Shown here: one piece after another, positions 1-7,316 of the stretch
Layout of the letters: the number at the start of each line of letters is the position of its first letter
How positions within the stretch are numbered: position 1 is the stretch's first letter
Assembly: GCF_025527015.1 (NCBI RefSeq)
Contig: NZ_JAODIM010000043.1
Coordinates: 1 to 64,000, forward strand
Length of the DNA: 64,000 bases
Reading direction: 5' to 3'
Source: Winslowiella arboricola
Lineage (GTDB): Bacteria > Pseudomonadota > Gammaproteobacteria > Enterobacterales > Enterobacteriaceae
Made by a program: the position numbers and the translations under genes
The notes under the pieces: model-generated
Databases searched by the model: none
What the model saw: the letters and a program-made list of their open reading frames with translations, nothing else
What the model was told of the DNA's origin: nothing

Positions 1-364
1 TGCCGACGTCCATCAGGTCGATGGTCAGGCGGAACGTTCCGGCGGGGTCGGCAACCTGCCACCACTCCGCCAGCGTCATGGTGTAGCCCATGTTTTCAGT
101 CACGCGGCGGATGGCGGCAACGGTGCCTTTTCGCCGGTGGATGTAAAACGCATCCTTAACCGTCCTGCGCTTCTCCGCCTCAGACCACTTCTCATCCCAG
201 CGGTCAACGGAAAACGCCCAGGCCAGATAGGGCAGGAACTTCACCGGGCATGCGTCCGGGTTCCACAGGTCACGCAGCGGCACATTCAAATCGCTGATAC
301 CGGCGCAGGCTGCAGCCGCGCGGCGCTCCAGCGGCGTGGACCCCGGCGGCAGCAGGCTAGTCAT
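1..364 (-). CDS. I: Phage tail protein I (P2 gpI-like), 3' end cut by window
   Basis: Reading leftwards from the ATG at 364, the frame stays open to the window edge (about 121 codons) and begins MTSLLPPGSTPLERR. The sequence with ERRAAAACAGIS, LRDLWNPD and LPYLAWAFSVD is typical of P2 gpI, a baseplate component of the contractile tail that works with J and the fibre protein H. Its start overlaps the stop of gene J by 8 bases, the usual translational coupling in P2 late operons. The rest of I, and H, G and the tail sheath, tube and tape genes, would lie to the left of the window. The family call is firm; completeness cannot be judged. Confidence 0.9.
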   Translation of the reverse strand, partial: MTSLLPPGSTPLERRAAAACAGISDLNVPLRDLWNPDACPVKFLPYLAWAFSVDRWDEKWSEAEKRRTVKDAFYIHRRKGTVAAIRRVTENMGYTMTLAEWWQVADPAGTFRLTIDLMDVG

Positions 365-1265
365 CCGAACCGCCGATGCTGATTTGCCAGGCGGTGCAGT
401 TGGCCGCCTGGGTTTTATCCAGCACCACATCATCAGACGGGGATGCCAGCTCGACGCGTTGCACCCCCTCGGCATGCAGCGCCGCATAGATGGCCGACCG
501 GCGGATATCGCGACCGAGGCGGCGCTGCTCGTTGATATAGCTGGTCAGGCGCAGTTCAGCGGCAGCGCGTATCGGCTCGACCGCCGGGCCGGGATAAACA
601 TAGAGCACGGCATCAATCCGGTAATCGACGATTTGCGCCGACTGCACCGTGACGCGGTCGGCCACCGGCCTGACGGTTTCGTCGTTCAGGGCTGCGCTGA
701 CGGCGGCCAGCAGTTCAGCTGATGCGGTGCCGTCGCCGGTGCGTGACAGCACGCTGACGGTGACTTCTGCCGGTGCCGGACTGATAACCGAGGCGTCGGC
801 CACGTTGCCGTCAGCGCTGAGGGCGTGGAATTCATAGGCACCGGCAGGCCCGGCTACGCTCATCCCTTCAAAGGCGGCAGGAATACGCTGGCGCAGGTCG
901 GTGTTGCTTTCCATCACGGCGGCGACCGGCGGCACGGCTTCATCATCGGCAGGGGTGATCACCAGTCGCTGCACGTTATTGTTTGCCGCCAGCTGATCCA
1001 GATCGCCATTCATCGCATAGGCCACCATCACCGCCTGCGCCGCTTCGTTGACGCGCTGGCGCAGAATAACCTCGCGGTAGGCGTTTTCTTCCAGCAGCTT
1101 AACGATGGGTTCAGATTCCAGCGTCAGCGTGCGGGCGATGGCGTCCTGCTGTGATGCAGGGTAAAGCGATATCAGCGTGGCTTTGCGTTCGGCCAGCAGG
1201 GTTTCATAGTCCAGCGCTTCAACCACGCTCGGCGCGGGCAACTGGCTCAGGTCAATGGTTGCCAT
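357..1265 (-). CDS. J: Baseplate assembly protein J (P2 gpJ-like)
   Basis: This 302-residue protein starts MATIDLSQLPAPSVVEALDYE and matches the P2 gpJ length and layout. J forms the wedges of the baseplate, joining the hub (V, W) to the fibre attachment (I, H). Recognisable stretches are the N-terminal LDYETLLAERKATL, the middle VTVSVLSRTGDG and the C-terminal LRLTSYINEQRRLGRDIRRSAIYAALHAEGV. It sits in the order I-J-W-V on the minus strand with short overlaps or gaps, as in P2. Nothing suggests truncation. Confidence 0.95.
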   Translation of the reverse strand: MATIDLSQLPAPSVVEALDYETLLAERKATLISLYPASQQDAIARTLTLESEPIVKLLEENAYREVILRQRVNEAAQAVMVAYAMNGDLDQLAANNNVQRLVITPADDEAVPPVAAVMESNTDLRQRIPAAFEGMSVAGPAGAYEFHALSADGNVADASVISPAPAEVTVSVLSRTGDGTASAELLAAVSAALNDETVRPVADRVTVQSAQIVDYRIDAVLYVYPGPAVEPIRAAAELRLTSYINEQRRLGRDIRRSAIYAALHAEGVQRVELASPSDDVVLDKTQAANCTAWQISIGGSDD

Positions 1266-1269
1266 AGTG

Positions 1270-1620
1270 TCAGCTCACGGGAATGGTCAGGGAAAAGCCT
1301 GCACCGGAGTCAGCGCGGTTGCCGGTGATTTCGACAACCATGCTGCCGTCGGCGGCAGATTCATAAGCGATAGCCGTCAGCTGTACGCGCGGCTCCCACT
1401 GCAGGATCGCCATATAGCAGGCCGACATAATTTGCAGCTGCAACGCAGCATTCTGCGGCTGGTCAGTCAGCGCGGACAGCAGCGAGCCATAGGTGCGGCG
1501 CATAACGCGCGTGCCAACCGGCGTCATCAGAATGTCGCTGACCGACTGGCGGATATGGTCGATATCCGCAATCTGCCTGCCGCTGTCGCGGTTCATGCCG
1601 AGGTATTTTTCATTACTCAT
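1270..1620 (-). CDS. W: Baseplate assembly protein W (P2 gpW, gp25-like)
   Basis: This 116-residue protein begins MSNEKYLGMNRDSGRQIAD. It has the gp25/GPW features: a conserved IRQSVSDILMTPVGTRVMRR segment followed by YGS and the FxLTIPVS-type end. gp25-like proteins form the baseplate core and share ancestry with type VI secretion TssE. Its ATG overlaps the stop of V (1617-1619), so V and W are probably translationally coupled. Length equals the usual P2 W. Confidence 0.95.
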   Translation of the reverse strand: MSNEKYLGMNRDSGRQIADIDHIRQSVSDILMTPVGTRVMRRTYGSLLSALTDQPQNAALQLQIMSACYMAILQWEPRVQLTAIAYESAADGSMVVEITGNRADSGAGFSLTIPVS

Positions 1621-2258
1621 TGCGGGCCATCCGACTGACTGCCGCCGCGTTCAATACCGCCGTGCTGATGGGTATGGGCGACAACGCCGTTAGAGGTAAA
1701 GCTGCCGCCGCTGTGGCTGATATCACCGCGCATACTTCCGCCGCCGGTCAGCTCAAAGCTGGCCGCTTTCAGTTTCTGCGTGCATTCAACCAGCGGCGTA
1801 TCGAGGGTGATTTTTTCACTGGCATTCACCAGCACCACTTTAGTTGTGACGCTGACGGAATCAGCTGCCTCAATGGTGGCGGTTTTTATGCCGGTAGCGG
1901 TCAGCGCGCCGGTTGCCGGTTCGTACTCGATCACCGCGCCATCGGGAAAGGTGAAGTGAACCGCATCGGCAGAGGCTGACGGGGCAGGGAAGTCATCAGA
2001 GAAAATGCCGGTCAGTACAACGGCGGAATCCAGCTCACCGCCAAGCGACAGGATTAGCACCTGTTCACCAATGGATGGCGCCCGCCATGAGCGAACATTG
2101 CCAGCGCTGCCGGTAATCCAGTGCAGCCAGTCGGTAGTGTTAGCGCCAGTCAGTACGCGGCAAAGGCCGTTATCCAGATCGAGGTCTGTTACGGTTCCGA
2201 TGCGGATTAGGTTGCGCAGCAGGCGCTGTGTTTCGCTGAGGTTGTCTAATATTTTCAT
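1617..2258 (-). CDS. V: Baseplate spike protein V (P2 gpV-like)
   Basis: This 213-residue protein is the membrane-piercing central spike of a P2-like baseplate. The N-terminal part (about 1-90) is an OB-type fold region (IGTVTDLDLDNGLCRVLTG). The C-terminal half is beta-helical with repeated valine/threonine strands. The last 25 residues carry VVAHTHQHGG, whose His-x-His pair corresponds to the metal site at the spike tip in P2 gpV. V opens the V-W-J-I operon. The gene upstream in transcription order is the cargo gene at 2500-3612, in the place where P2 has orf30. Confidence 0.93.
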   Translation of the reverse strand: MKILDNLSETQRLLRNLIRIGTVTDLDLDNGLCRVLTGANTTDWLHWITGSAGNVRSWRAPSIGEQVLILSLGGELDSAVVLTGIFSDDFPAPSASADAVHFTFPDGAVIEYEPATGALTATGIKTATIEAADSVSVTTKVVLVNASEKITLDTPLVECTQKLKAASFELTGGGSMRGDISHSGGSFTSNGVVAHTHQHGGIERGGSQSDGPQ

Positions 2259-2499
2259 ACAGCAATTGTGCGATTATTCGTTGCCATGTACCAAAGTAAT
2301 ATGGTTTGTTAGAAGGCAGAACAACAACAGGGAGTCTTTATGACTAGATATAAGTTCGTTTAATTACATTTACAATAAGTCTGGAATTATTTTTGTCTCT
2401 TTTTAAAAAAAGTTATTGGTTTTTAGTTTATTTCTAGCATGCCATTTATGACATGCTAGTTTGATAGTAGGTTGTATTTTTCTAAAGATTTATGTGGGG
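2259..2499. promoter_or_regulatory. AT-rich gap before V; probable late promoter region
   Basis: No credible gene lies here. The position corresponds to the P2 late promoter for the V operon. On the minus strand a TGTTGT followed 11 bases later by ACAAAC (plus-strand 2306-2326) loosely resembles the dyad bound by the late activator Ogr/Delta, but the spacing is one base off the usual TGT-N12-ACA, so this is only a suggestion. The part beyond about 2330 is much richer in A and T than the phage structural genes and belongs with the cargo gene. Confidence 0.35.
2434..2459. repeat. 26-bp near-perfect palindrome downstream of cargo gene
   Basis: Two 12-base arms (2434-2445 and 2448-2459) are complementary except at one position; the outer eight bases, CTAGCATG and CATGCTAG, match perfectly. 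It lies 40 bases past the stop of the cargo gene at 2500. There is no good T-run on the minus-strand side, so it may be a weak terminator, an RNA-stabilising hairpin or a protein site. Confidence 0.5.
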
Positions 2500-3612
2500 T
2501 TAGTTTTTGTTTTCTCTTAAAATGGTTAAGTAAGAGCGTTCGCTTTTGTTGGCCCAGGTTTCTCTAATGTGCTCGCTTAGGTTGGGGATATCTATTTCAA
2601 TTGTTGATGTCCAAAGGCAAGGGTTGTAGTCATAAACACGAAGCATATGATCTATGTCAAATATAGGAGCAGTGCCCTTGGCTCTGATAAGACAGACTGG
2701 TTTATTGAATGCTATCCTCATCCCCAATTCGAATAAGACATTTGGATTGTGCTCTGTTAAGTCAACGATGACTAAGTCGGCAGCATCTAAATCATTCACA
2801 ATCGTAGATTGTATTACCTCGCTGCCTGCTTTTTTTGCTGTTTTAGCCGTAAATCCTGCTTTCACAGCAGCAGGTGTTATAAGATGTTTTAATACTTCAT
2901 CAAAATACCCATTGGCATAAGAAGATGTTTTTTCAGAAAATGGCATAGCTACAAAAGCTACTAGTTTACCGGGGGTTTTAGACTCACCAAGAACTATAGA
3001 GCTGTCTGATTGATAATGTGGTAAGTTATTTGAAACGGCTTCGCTAGTGTCTCCTTGATTTGTTCTTACGTAATTCAGGTTTTTTTGATATATCTTATAA
3101 AAATCATCCTGAAGGCTGTCATCAATCCCAAACTCAGTCTTGAGTGTGTTTTTTAGATACTCAATTTCTGGTAAATTTTTCCCTTGGTAGTATTCATATA
3201 CTTTTTTAAATAATTCAACATTTAAGAAGCTACTTAATACTCCTCCGGCCTGCTCTAAAGGAGATTTAGGATAAACAACACTTCGGCCTAAGTCTGTTAA
3301 GTCAATTTTTTGACTGTCTCTGGTTCCTGTTGTTAATCCATAATCTCTGGCTGCTGCAGTTAAATAATAAAAACTGGTGCTCTTTCCTGTTCCGAGGTTT
3401 AATGCCTTAGCTATTTCTGCCGGACTCCATGGGTTTCCAGCATTGAATTCTTTCAAGGCATCTGCGATTTTTCGACATTCGTCGAGTGAGTAAAGAGGAA
3501 ATTCACGTTTTGGCTTTGCCGCTTGTGGTGATCTTTTTTTTCTGGTGCTTTTTTTAATGGGAGCAGTTGGCTGGTTATCTTCTTCATTAAGACTTTCATC
3601 ATTCTCAGACAT
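2500..3612 (-). CDS. Prophage cargo protein: winged-helix-like N-terminus plus nucleoside deoxyribosyltransferase/TIR-like C-terminus
   Basis: I do not recognise a named gene. The 370-residue product starts with a charged, disordered stretch (1-38, KKSTRKKRSPQ). A helical region follows (about 40-115) with a winged-helix look (PWSPAEIAKALNLGTGKSTSF, then LTDLGRSVVYP). The C-terminal domain (about 215-345) has VAFVAMPFSE (218-227), DLDAADLVIVDLTEHNPNV (274-292) and FELGMRIAFNKPVCLIR (294-310). These motifs belong to the nucleoside 2-deoxyribosyltransferase/TIR-like Rossmann fold, with a conserved Glu in the FELG motif. The gene is far richer in A and T than its neighbours and sits between S and V, the site of P2 orf30, where P2 relatives carry non-essential cargo. 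Defence against other phages is a plausible role but is inferred from domain type and site only. Confidence 0.75.
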   Translation of the reverse strand: MSENDESLNEEDNQPTAPIKKSTRKKRSPQAAKPKREFPLYSLDECRKIADALKEFNAGNPWSPAEIAKALNLGTGKSTSFYYLTAAARDYGLTTGTRDSQKIDLTDLGRSVVYPKSPLEQAGGVLSSFLNVELFKKVYEYYQGKNLPEIEYLKNTLKTEFGIDDSLQDDFYKIYQKNLNYVRTNQGDTSEAVSNNLPHYQSDSSIVLGESKTPGKLVAFVAMPFSEKTSSYANGYFDEVLKHLITPAAVKAGFTAKTAKKAGSEVIQSTIVNDLDAADLVIVDLTEHNPNVLFELGMRIAFNKPVCLIRAKGTAPIFDIDHMLRVYDYNPCLWTSTIEIDIPNLSEHIRETWANKSERSYLTILRENKN

Positions 3613-3721
3613 GAGTTCACCTTCAATGGATTAACATTTTACTTAGACGATGTGGTTCTTGAAGCTTCTATGTTAAATCTATAGTAAGTTTCTAACTATT
3701 GCTAGTCTCGATTTAAATCGG

Positions 3722-4171
3722 TCAATTGATAAAATTTACTAAAATGAATTGTTCTATATCTTCTATTTCTGCTTTATTAAATCCCAGTAGTTGCCTGGCC
3801 TCATACTGCACATCTTCCGCCCCCCTTCCCGGACGATCACGCAGCCCGTAATGATGCACCCGTGCCATACGCTGCACCCTGCCTGCAAACTCCACGGTGG
3901 CATCGTTCGCGGTGCCTTTTGCTTTCATATACTTCGCCGTGCGCAGTTTGGCGAACATCTCACGTCTGATACGGCCTTTCTTTTTGCGGATGGGCTGCGT
4001 CTTACGCGGCTTAAATGGTGTGCCGTCCGGCGCCTGCTGACGTTTAATATTCTGCTGCTGGCTGGCGCGCAGTTTACGCGCAACAGCCGTCGCCATTTGC
4101 TTACGGGCCTGTGGTGACAGGTTATTAATCAGTGCAGAAAGCCGGTCAATAAAGGGTTGCAGCTCGTTCAT
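3722..4171 (-). CDS. S: Tail completion protein S (P2 gpS-like)
   Basis: This 149-residue protein belongs to the phage virion morphogenesis family. It is highly basic in the middle (RKTQPIRKKKGRIRREMF) with the typical RVQRMARVHHYGLRDRP and YEARQLLGF segments. In P2, R and S finish the tail so that it can join the head. Its start overlaps the stop of R by four bases. The last 20 codons or so, ending EQFILVNFIN, are AT-rich and run into the AT-rich cargo block. The normal C-terminus may therefore have been replaced when the cargo arrived. Confidence 0.92.
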   Translation of the reverse strand: MNELQPFIDRLSALINNLSPQARKQMATAVARKLRASQQQNIKRQQAPDGTPFKPRKTQPIRKKKGRIRREMFAKLRTAKYMKAKGTANDATVEFAGRVQRMARVHHYGLRDRPGRGAEDVQYEARQLLGFNKAEIEDIEQFILVNFIN

Positions 4172-4635
4172 AGCTGTAACCCGCTGACCAGCTCACCGCC
4201 AGCATACATCTGCGTCGGACGTTCAGCGCCTTCCGGCAGCGGCGGCTCGCCAACATGGTTAATGTGCAGAGCGCCGTCGATATCCCTGACGATTACACGT
4301 TCCGTCAGCTGCAGTTCAATACTGATATCACTCAGCGCATCACTGATGACATCAGCCTGAAAGATAAAGCCGGTGCGGCGCTTTTCTTCAGTCGCCATAA
4401 TATCGGGCTGGTTCTCACGCAGCCAGGCCAGCACCGGCACCATCAGCAAATCAACGTCACCGGCGTAATCGGTGATCACCAGATTCAGCCGGTACTGGTA
4501 TTCAAACGACAGCGACGGCGCCAGCGTGGAGACAATGCGCCCGTTATCGATAAATACATTCAGGCTGTCAGGGCTGCGCGCCAGTATCGTCACGCTGTCG
4601 GTTAACGCTTTGCGGAGTTGTGCCGGTTTTAGCAT
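4168..4635 (-). CDS. R: Tail completion protein R (P2 gpR-like)
   Basis: The product begins MLKPAQLRKALTDSVTILARS and carries LVITDYAGDVDLLMVPVLAWLRENQPDI, which closely follows P2 gpR. The start was set at the ATG at 4635 because P2 gpR begins MLKP; an open extension to 4668 adds 11 residues that do not look like the family. The first 68 bases overlap the end of the outer spanin gene lysC in another frame, as in P2-type lysis regions. The product is about 155 residues, the normal length. Confidence 0.92.
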   Translation of the reverse strand: MLKPAQLRKALTDSVTILARSPDSLNVFIDNGRIVSTLAPSLSFEYQYRLNLVITDYAGDVDLLMVPVLAWLRENQPDIMATEEKRRTGFIFQADVISDALSDISIELQLTERVIVRDIDGALHINHVGEPPLPEGAERPTQMYAGGELVSGLQL

Positions 4636-4882
4636 CGTGTTGTTCCTGGCATGTTTTGATGGTTTCAACCTGCAGACCGCACATCAGCAGCGCGATTTCG
4701 AGCTGGCGATTGTCGGCGCGCAGATCACCTTCGGTTTTCAGCTCATTGCCCGGTATCGGGCAGCTTGTCACCCTCGGACAGCCAACGTAAATAATCTGCG
4801 GCGCTGGCGAAGGCCGGACGCTGGTGCAGCCTGATAACAGCATCAGGCAGAGGAGTACGGCTCCACTTTTGCAGTGCTTCAT
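4568..4882 (-). CDS. lysC: Outer-membrane spanin lipoprotein (LysC/Rz1-like)
   Basis: A 104-residue product opens with a lipoprotein signal, MKHCKSGAVLLCLMLLSGC, with the lipobox LSGC at Cys19. It continues with a short proline- and cysteine-containing periplasmic part. This is the o-spanin that partners the inner-membrane spanin to fuse the two membranes at the end of lysis. Its first half lies inside lysB (4743-5159) in a different frame, a known Rz/Rz1 nesting style, and its tail overlaps the start of R. Confidence 0.82.
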   Translation of the reverse strand: MKHCKSGAVLLCLMLLSGCTSVRPSPAPQIIYVGCPRVTSCPIPGNELKTEGDLRADNRQLEIALLMCGLQVETIKTCQEQHDAKTGTTPQSVNRQRDDTGAQP

Positions 4883-5159
4883 CGGAATCAGTCACCTTCT
4901 GATCGTTAAACTGACGGGTCAGCGTCAGCGCGCTGGCTTTACCCAAATCGGTGCGCAGGGCCAGCTCGCTTTGCTCCCGGTCACTGGCTTCACTCTGCAG
5001 GCGGCTGATGGCGTTATCCCGGCTTTCAATACCGGCTGACAGCGTGCCGATAACCCGCCGGGCGGCAGCAAGTTCGCCGTCCAGATGCGAAGCGCGCCAG
5101 CCGGTAAAGGCCAGCGCCGCAATCAGCACCCCGGTCAGTGACAGCAGCAGCCGGTTCAT
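4743..5159 (-). CDS. lysB: Inner-membrane spanin (LysB/Rz-like)
   Basis: The 138-residue product has an N-terminal signal anchor (MNRLLLSLTGVLIAALAFTGW). A long heptad-like periplasmic helix follows (about residues 25-105, including DNAISRLQSEASDREQSELA). This is the i-spanin layout: a membrane anchor with a coiled-coil arm that pairs with the nested lipoprotein encoded by lysC. The start overlaps the stop of the endolysin gene by four bases. The order holin, endolysin, lysB, lysC, R is that of the P2 lysis region. Confidence 0.85.
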   Translation of the reverse strand: MNRLLLSLTGVLIAALAFTGWRASHLDGELAAARRVIGTLSAGIESRDNAISRLQSEASDREQSELALRTDLGKASALTLTRQFNDQKVTDSDEALQKWSRTPLPDAVIRLHQRPAFASAADYLRWLSEGDKLPDTGQ

Positions 5160-5665
5160 GCTGCCGCCTTCAGGCAGTAAGCCGTCTCGGTGGCACGTCG
5201 ATTAACCAGCCCGGTGATAATCACCCCCTTCACATACACCCAGCGGCTGAGCTGACCACAGGCTTTCGGCCACTGTTTCTGCTTGACAAATGTCGCCAGC
5301 GTGGAACCACAGGCGGCGGTGGTGCCGACGTTGAAAGCGAAGGAAACCACCACGTCGTAAATCCCCTGCGGCATCGCGACCGGCATACAGAGATCAATCG
5401 CGCGCTCAACGCGCATCACGTCATACACCAGGTTAACCGCCGCCGTGCGCTCGCCGATCACGCTGGCCGCCGTCACGCCTGCGGTATGGCCGATGCCGTT
5501 AGTCCAGACGCCCGCGCTGCACTGGTACGGCGACGTGCGACAGCCTTCGAGATTGGCAATCAGGGCAAGCCCGGCCTCAGAAGTTTTCAGGGGCTTGAAC
5601 TGCGGCAGCAGCACGGCGATTGCCAGCACTGCCGCCACCGAGCAGCGTTTAGCGAAGGAACTCAT
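5156..5665 (-). CDS. SAR-type endolysin (glycoside hydrolase family 24 lysozyme)
   Basis: The muramidase cuts the glycan strands of peptidoglycan at lysis. The start is placed at the ATG at 5665 (MSSFAKRCSV), which has GAGG six bases upstream; an ATG 12 bases earlier is less likely. A weakly hydrophobic N-terminal segment (SVAAVLAIAVLLPQ) suggests a signal-arrest-release anchor. The catalytic pattern is Glu-8 residues-Cys-5 residues-Thr (LEGCRTSPYQCSAGVWTNG): Cys sits where T4 lysozyme has Asp. Cys at this site is known in a subset of such endolysins that can be caged by disulphides. P2 itself uses an unrelated-looking K enzyme, so the lysis module is a swapped one. Confidence 0.88.
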   Translation of the reverse strand: MSSFAKRCSVAAVLAIAVLLPQFKPLKTSEAGLALIANLEGCRTSPYQCSAGVWTNGIGHTAGVTAASVIGERTAAVNLVYDVMRVERAIDLCMPVAMPQGIYDVVVSFAFNVGTTAACGSTLATFVKQKQWPKACGQLSRWVYVKGVIITGLVNRRATETAYCLKAAA

Positions 5666-5879
5666 CGGCCACCTCATCAGGCATCTGCTGCTGTTTCAGC
5701 AGCCGGTAGGTTTTACGGCGGTAATGCCAGTTGATAAAAAAGTTCGCCACGTTAATGACCAGCGTCACCAGCGCAACCACGGTACCGGTCATAAAGGCGA
5801 TGTCCTGCACCGAATGCCTGCTGGCCCACATCATAAGCAGGCCGATCAGATAGCTGATAATGGAGCTGTTTTTTTCCAT
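5649..5879 (-). CDS. Phage holin
   Basis: The 76-residue product has two hydrophobic stretches (SIISYLIGLLMMWASR and FMTGTVVALVTLVINVANFFI) and a basic, polar tail (WHYRRKTYRLLKQQQ). This is the usual class II holin design. It overlaps the endolysin gene by 17 bases and precedes it, so it would control timing of lysis. With a SAR endolysin the holin may act as a pinholin that depolarises the membrane rather than making large holes; sequence alone cannot settle this. Confidence 0.82.
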   Translation of the reverse strand: MEKNSSIISYLIGLLMMWASRHSVQDIAFMTGTVVALVTLVINVANFFINWHYRRKTYRLLKQQQMPDEVADEFLR

Positions 5880-5882
5880 GGC

Positions 5883-6086
5883 TCAGTCCCACAGTTGAAG
5901 GGTGTCGCGCGTGGAGGACTCCGGCAGGTCGGGCAGCTCAACCGGGTAGCCGTGGGGCAGCACCGGCCCCTGTGCGGCGAGGCCGGTGTTTGCTGCGTAA
6001 ACCATTTCGACCACCTGCTGCGTGCGCCCGTAATGGCGAAAACAGATGTCGTCTACCGTGTCGCCCTGCTGCGCACAGACCTGCAT
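5883..6086 (-). CDS. X: Tail protein X (P2 gpX-like, LysM-type)
   Basis: The 67-residue product with GDTVDDICFRHYGRTQQVVE and a YPVELPDLP end is a standard P2 tail X protein. These small LysM-fold proteins are thought to act at the tail tip or hub. The start codon and the stop of L share one base (TGATG), so the two are coupled. Length is typical. Confidence 0.92.
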   Translation of the reverse strand: MQVCAQQGDTVDDICFRHYGRTQQVVEMVYAANTGLAAQGPVLPHGYPVELPDLPESSTRDTLQLWD

Positions 6087-6553
6087 CAGAGCAGCCCGAT
6101 AATGCAGGGGCGCTGACCGGCAATTTTCGCAATCATAAAGCGGGCATCGCGCCAGTATTCGTCGGCGCCGGATTCGATTTCGCTGGCCGTCCGCGTGCCG
6201 CTGGCGTCATAGCCGCGATAGCGTTCTACGATGGTCGCGGCGGTCAGTGCGCTGACGGCCGCGAAGTAGTGCGACAGTTTAATGCTTACACCGCCGATGG
6301 TTTCCGCCGGTACGTCAGCCAGGGTTTTATAACCGGCCATCATCTGGCGTTCGCGGAAGTCATACAGCTCGGCGTTGACCTCTGACATTGCCGTTTTGAT
6401 TGCCAGACGCAGGCGCACGGCGGTCACCGTTCCTTCATAGCGCAGGTTGTCGCGCAGGGTCTGCAGGTCAACGTCCGGCCAGAAAAAGGTGTTAGTGATC
6501 GGCGGCTCGGCAGTGTCTGCCGGTCGCGGTGCGGGAATAACAACCGTGCTCAT
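6086..6553 (-). CDS. L: Head completion/stabilisation protein L (P2 gpL-like)
   Basis: The 155-residue product has the conserved FFWPDVDLQTLRDNLRYEGTVT start region, VNAELYDFRERQMMAGYKTLADVPAE in the middle, and the ARFMIAKIAGQ end. P2 gpL fills in the portal-neck connection after DNA packaging. It lies in the order M-L-X as in P2, with a gap of about 90 bases before M. Confidence 0.93.
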   Translation of the reverse strand: MSTVVIPAPRPADTAEPPITNTFFWPDVDLQTLRDNLRYEGTVTAVRLRLAIKTAMSEVNAELYDFRERQMMAGYKTLADVPAETIGGVSIKLSHYFAAVSALTAATIVERYRGYDASGTRTASEIESGADEYWRDARFMIAKIAGQRPCIIGLL

Positions 6554-6644
6554 AGTGACCTCTGAATAGGTGGGCGGTGGACGGCGGCATTGATACCGTA
6601 AAACGGATCGCAGCAGCCGTGCCGCCCGGCGCGGGGCGCGTTCG

Positions 6645-7313
6645 TTAGCGGCTGGCGAGAGCCTGCTTTTTCATGGCATTCGCCAGCCGTTCAATGTCCT
6701 TTTTGACGCCGCAGCGGCCATCGAGCTGCAGCGCACGTTTCAGGTGCTCCATCGCATCCAGAGCCCTGCCCGCATCACGAAGGGTATAACCGGTAATTTT
6801 GTGCAGCTTTGCGCGCACCATATCCGGCATATCTTCGGATTTCGTCAGTTCCAGCGTTGCCAGCAGCGGGTCGATAGCGACCGCCTCCTTTGCCGTCCAT
6901 GCCCGCGTCGCCGCTTCGGCAACGTCTTCGGCGAGCAGATAGGCGGTGCTGTTGCGCTTATACGTATCAGGCGGCACCAGGCCGAACTGCAGCGCATAGC
7001 GGGCAATTTCCAGCGCACCGGGAATGTCACCGGCATCAAGACGCCAGATCATTACCGTCATCAGGATGGCATCCTGTGCGCCTTTGCCGCTTTCCAGCAC
7101 GCCCGACACCCACGGCAGATAAGCGGGCAGCAGCTGGCGTTTCAGCTCGGCTTTACGCTCAATGGAGCGCACCTTTTTCAGCTGCCGTTTATCCTCGTTG
7201 AGCTTCATCAGCATCAGCTCATAACCGTTGGCATGGCGCAGCGGGTTATCCCGCTGCTGTGCGGCTTCGACCGCCTGCTGGCGCATCATGTGACGTTGGG
7301 CAGGGCTTAACAT
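6645..7313 (-). CDS. M: Terminase small subunit/endonuclease M (P2 gpM-like)
   Basis: The 222-residue product begins MLSPAQRHMMRQQAVEAAQQR and contains YELMLMKLNEDKRQLK and LPWVSGVLESGKGAQDAILMTVMIWRLDAGD, split here by a spacer. These mark P2 gpM, which with gpP forms the terminase that makes cos ends and packages DNA. Helical repeats near the C-terminus (AMEHLKRALQLDGRCGVKKDIERL) are typical. It starts three bases after the stop of N. Confidence 0.93.
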   Translation of the reverse strand: MLSPAQRHMMRQQAVEAAQQRDNPLRHANGYELMLMKLNEDKRQLKKVRSIERKAELKRQLLPAYLPWVSGVLESGKGAQDAILMTVMIWRLDAGDIPGALEIARYALQFGLVPPDTYKRNSTAYLLAEDVAEAATRAWTAKEAVAIDPLLATLELTKSEDMPDMVRAKLHKITGYTLRDAGRALDAMEHLKRALQLDGRCGVKKDIERLANAMKKQALASR

Positions 7314-7316
7314 GCG

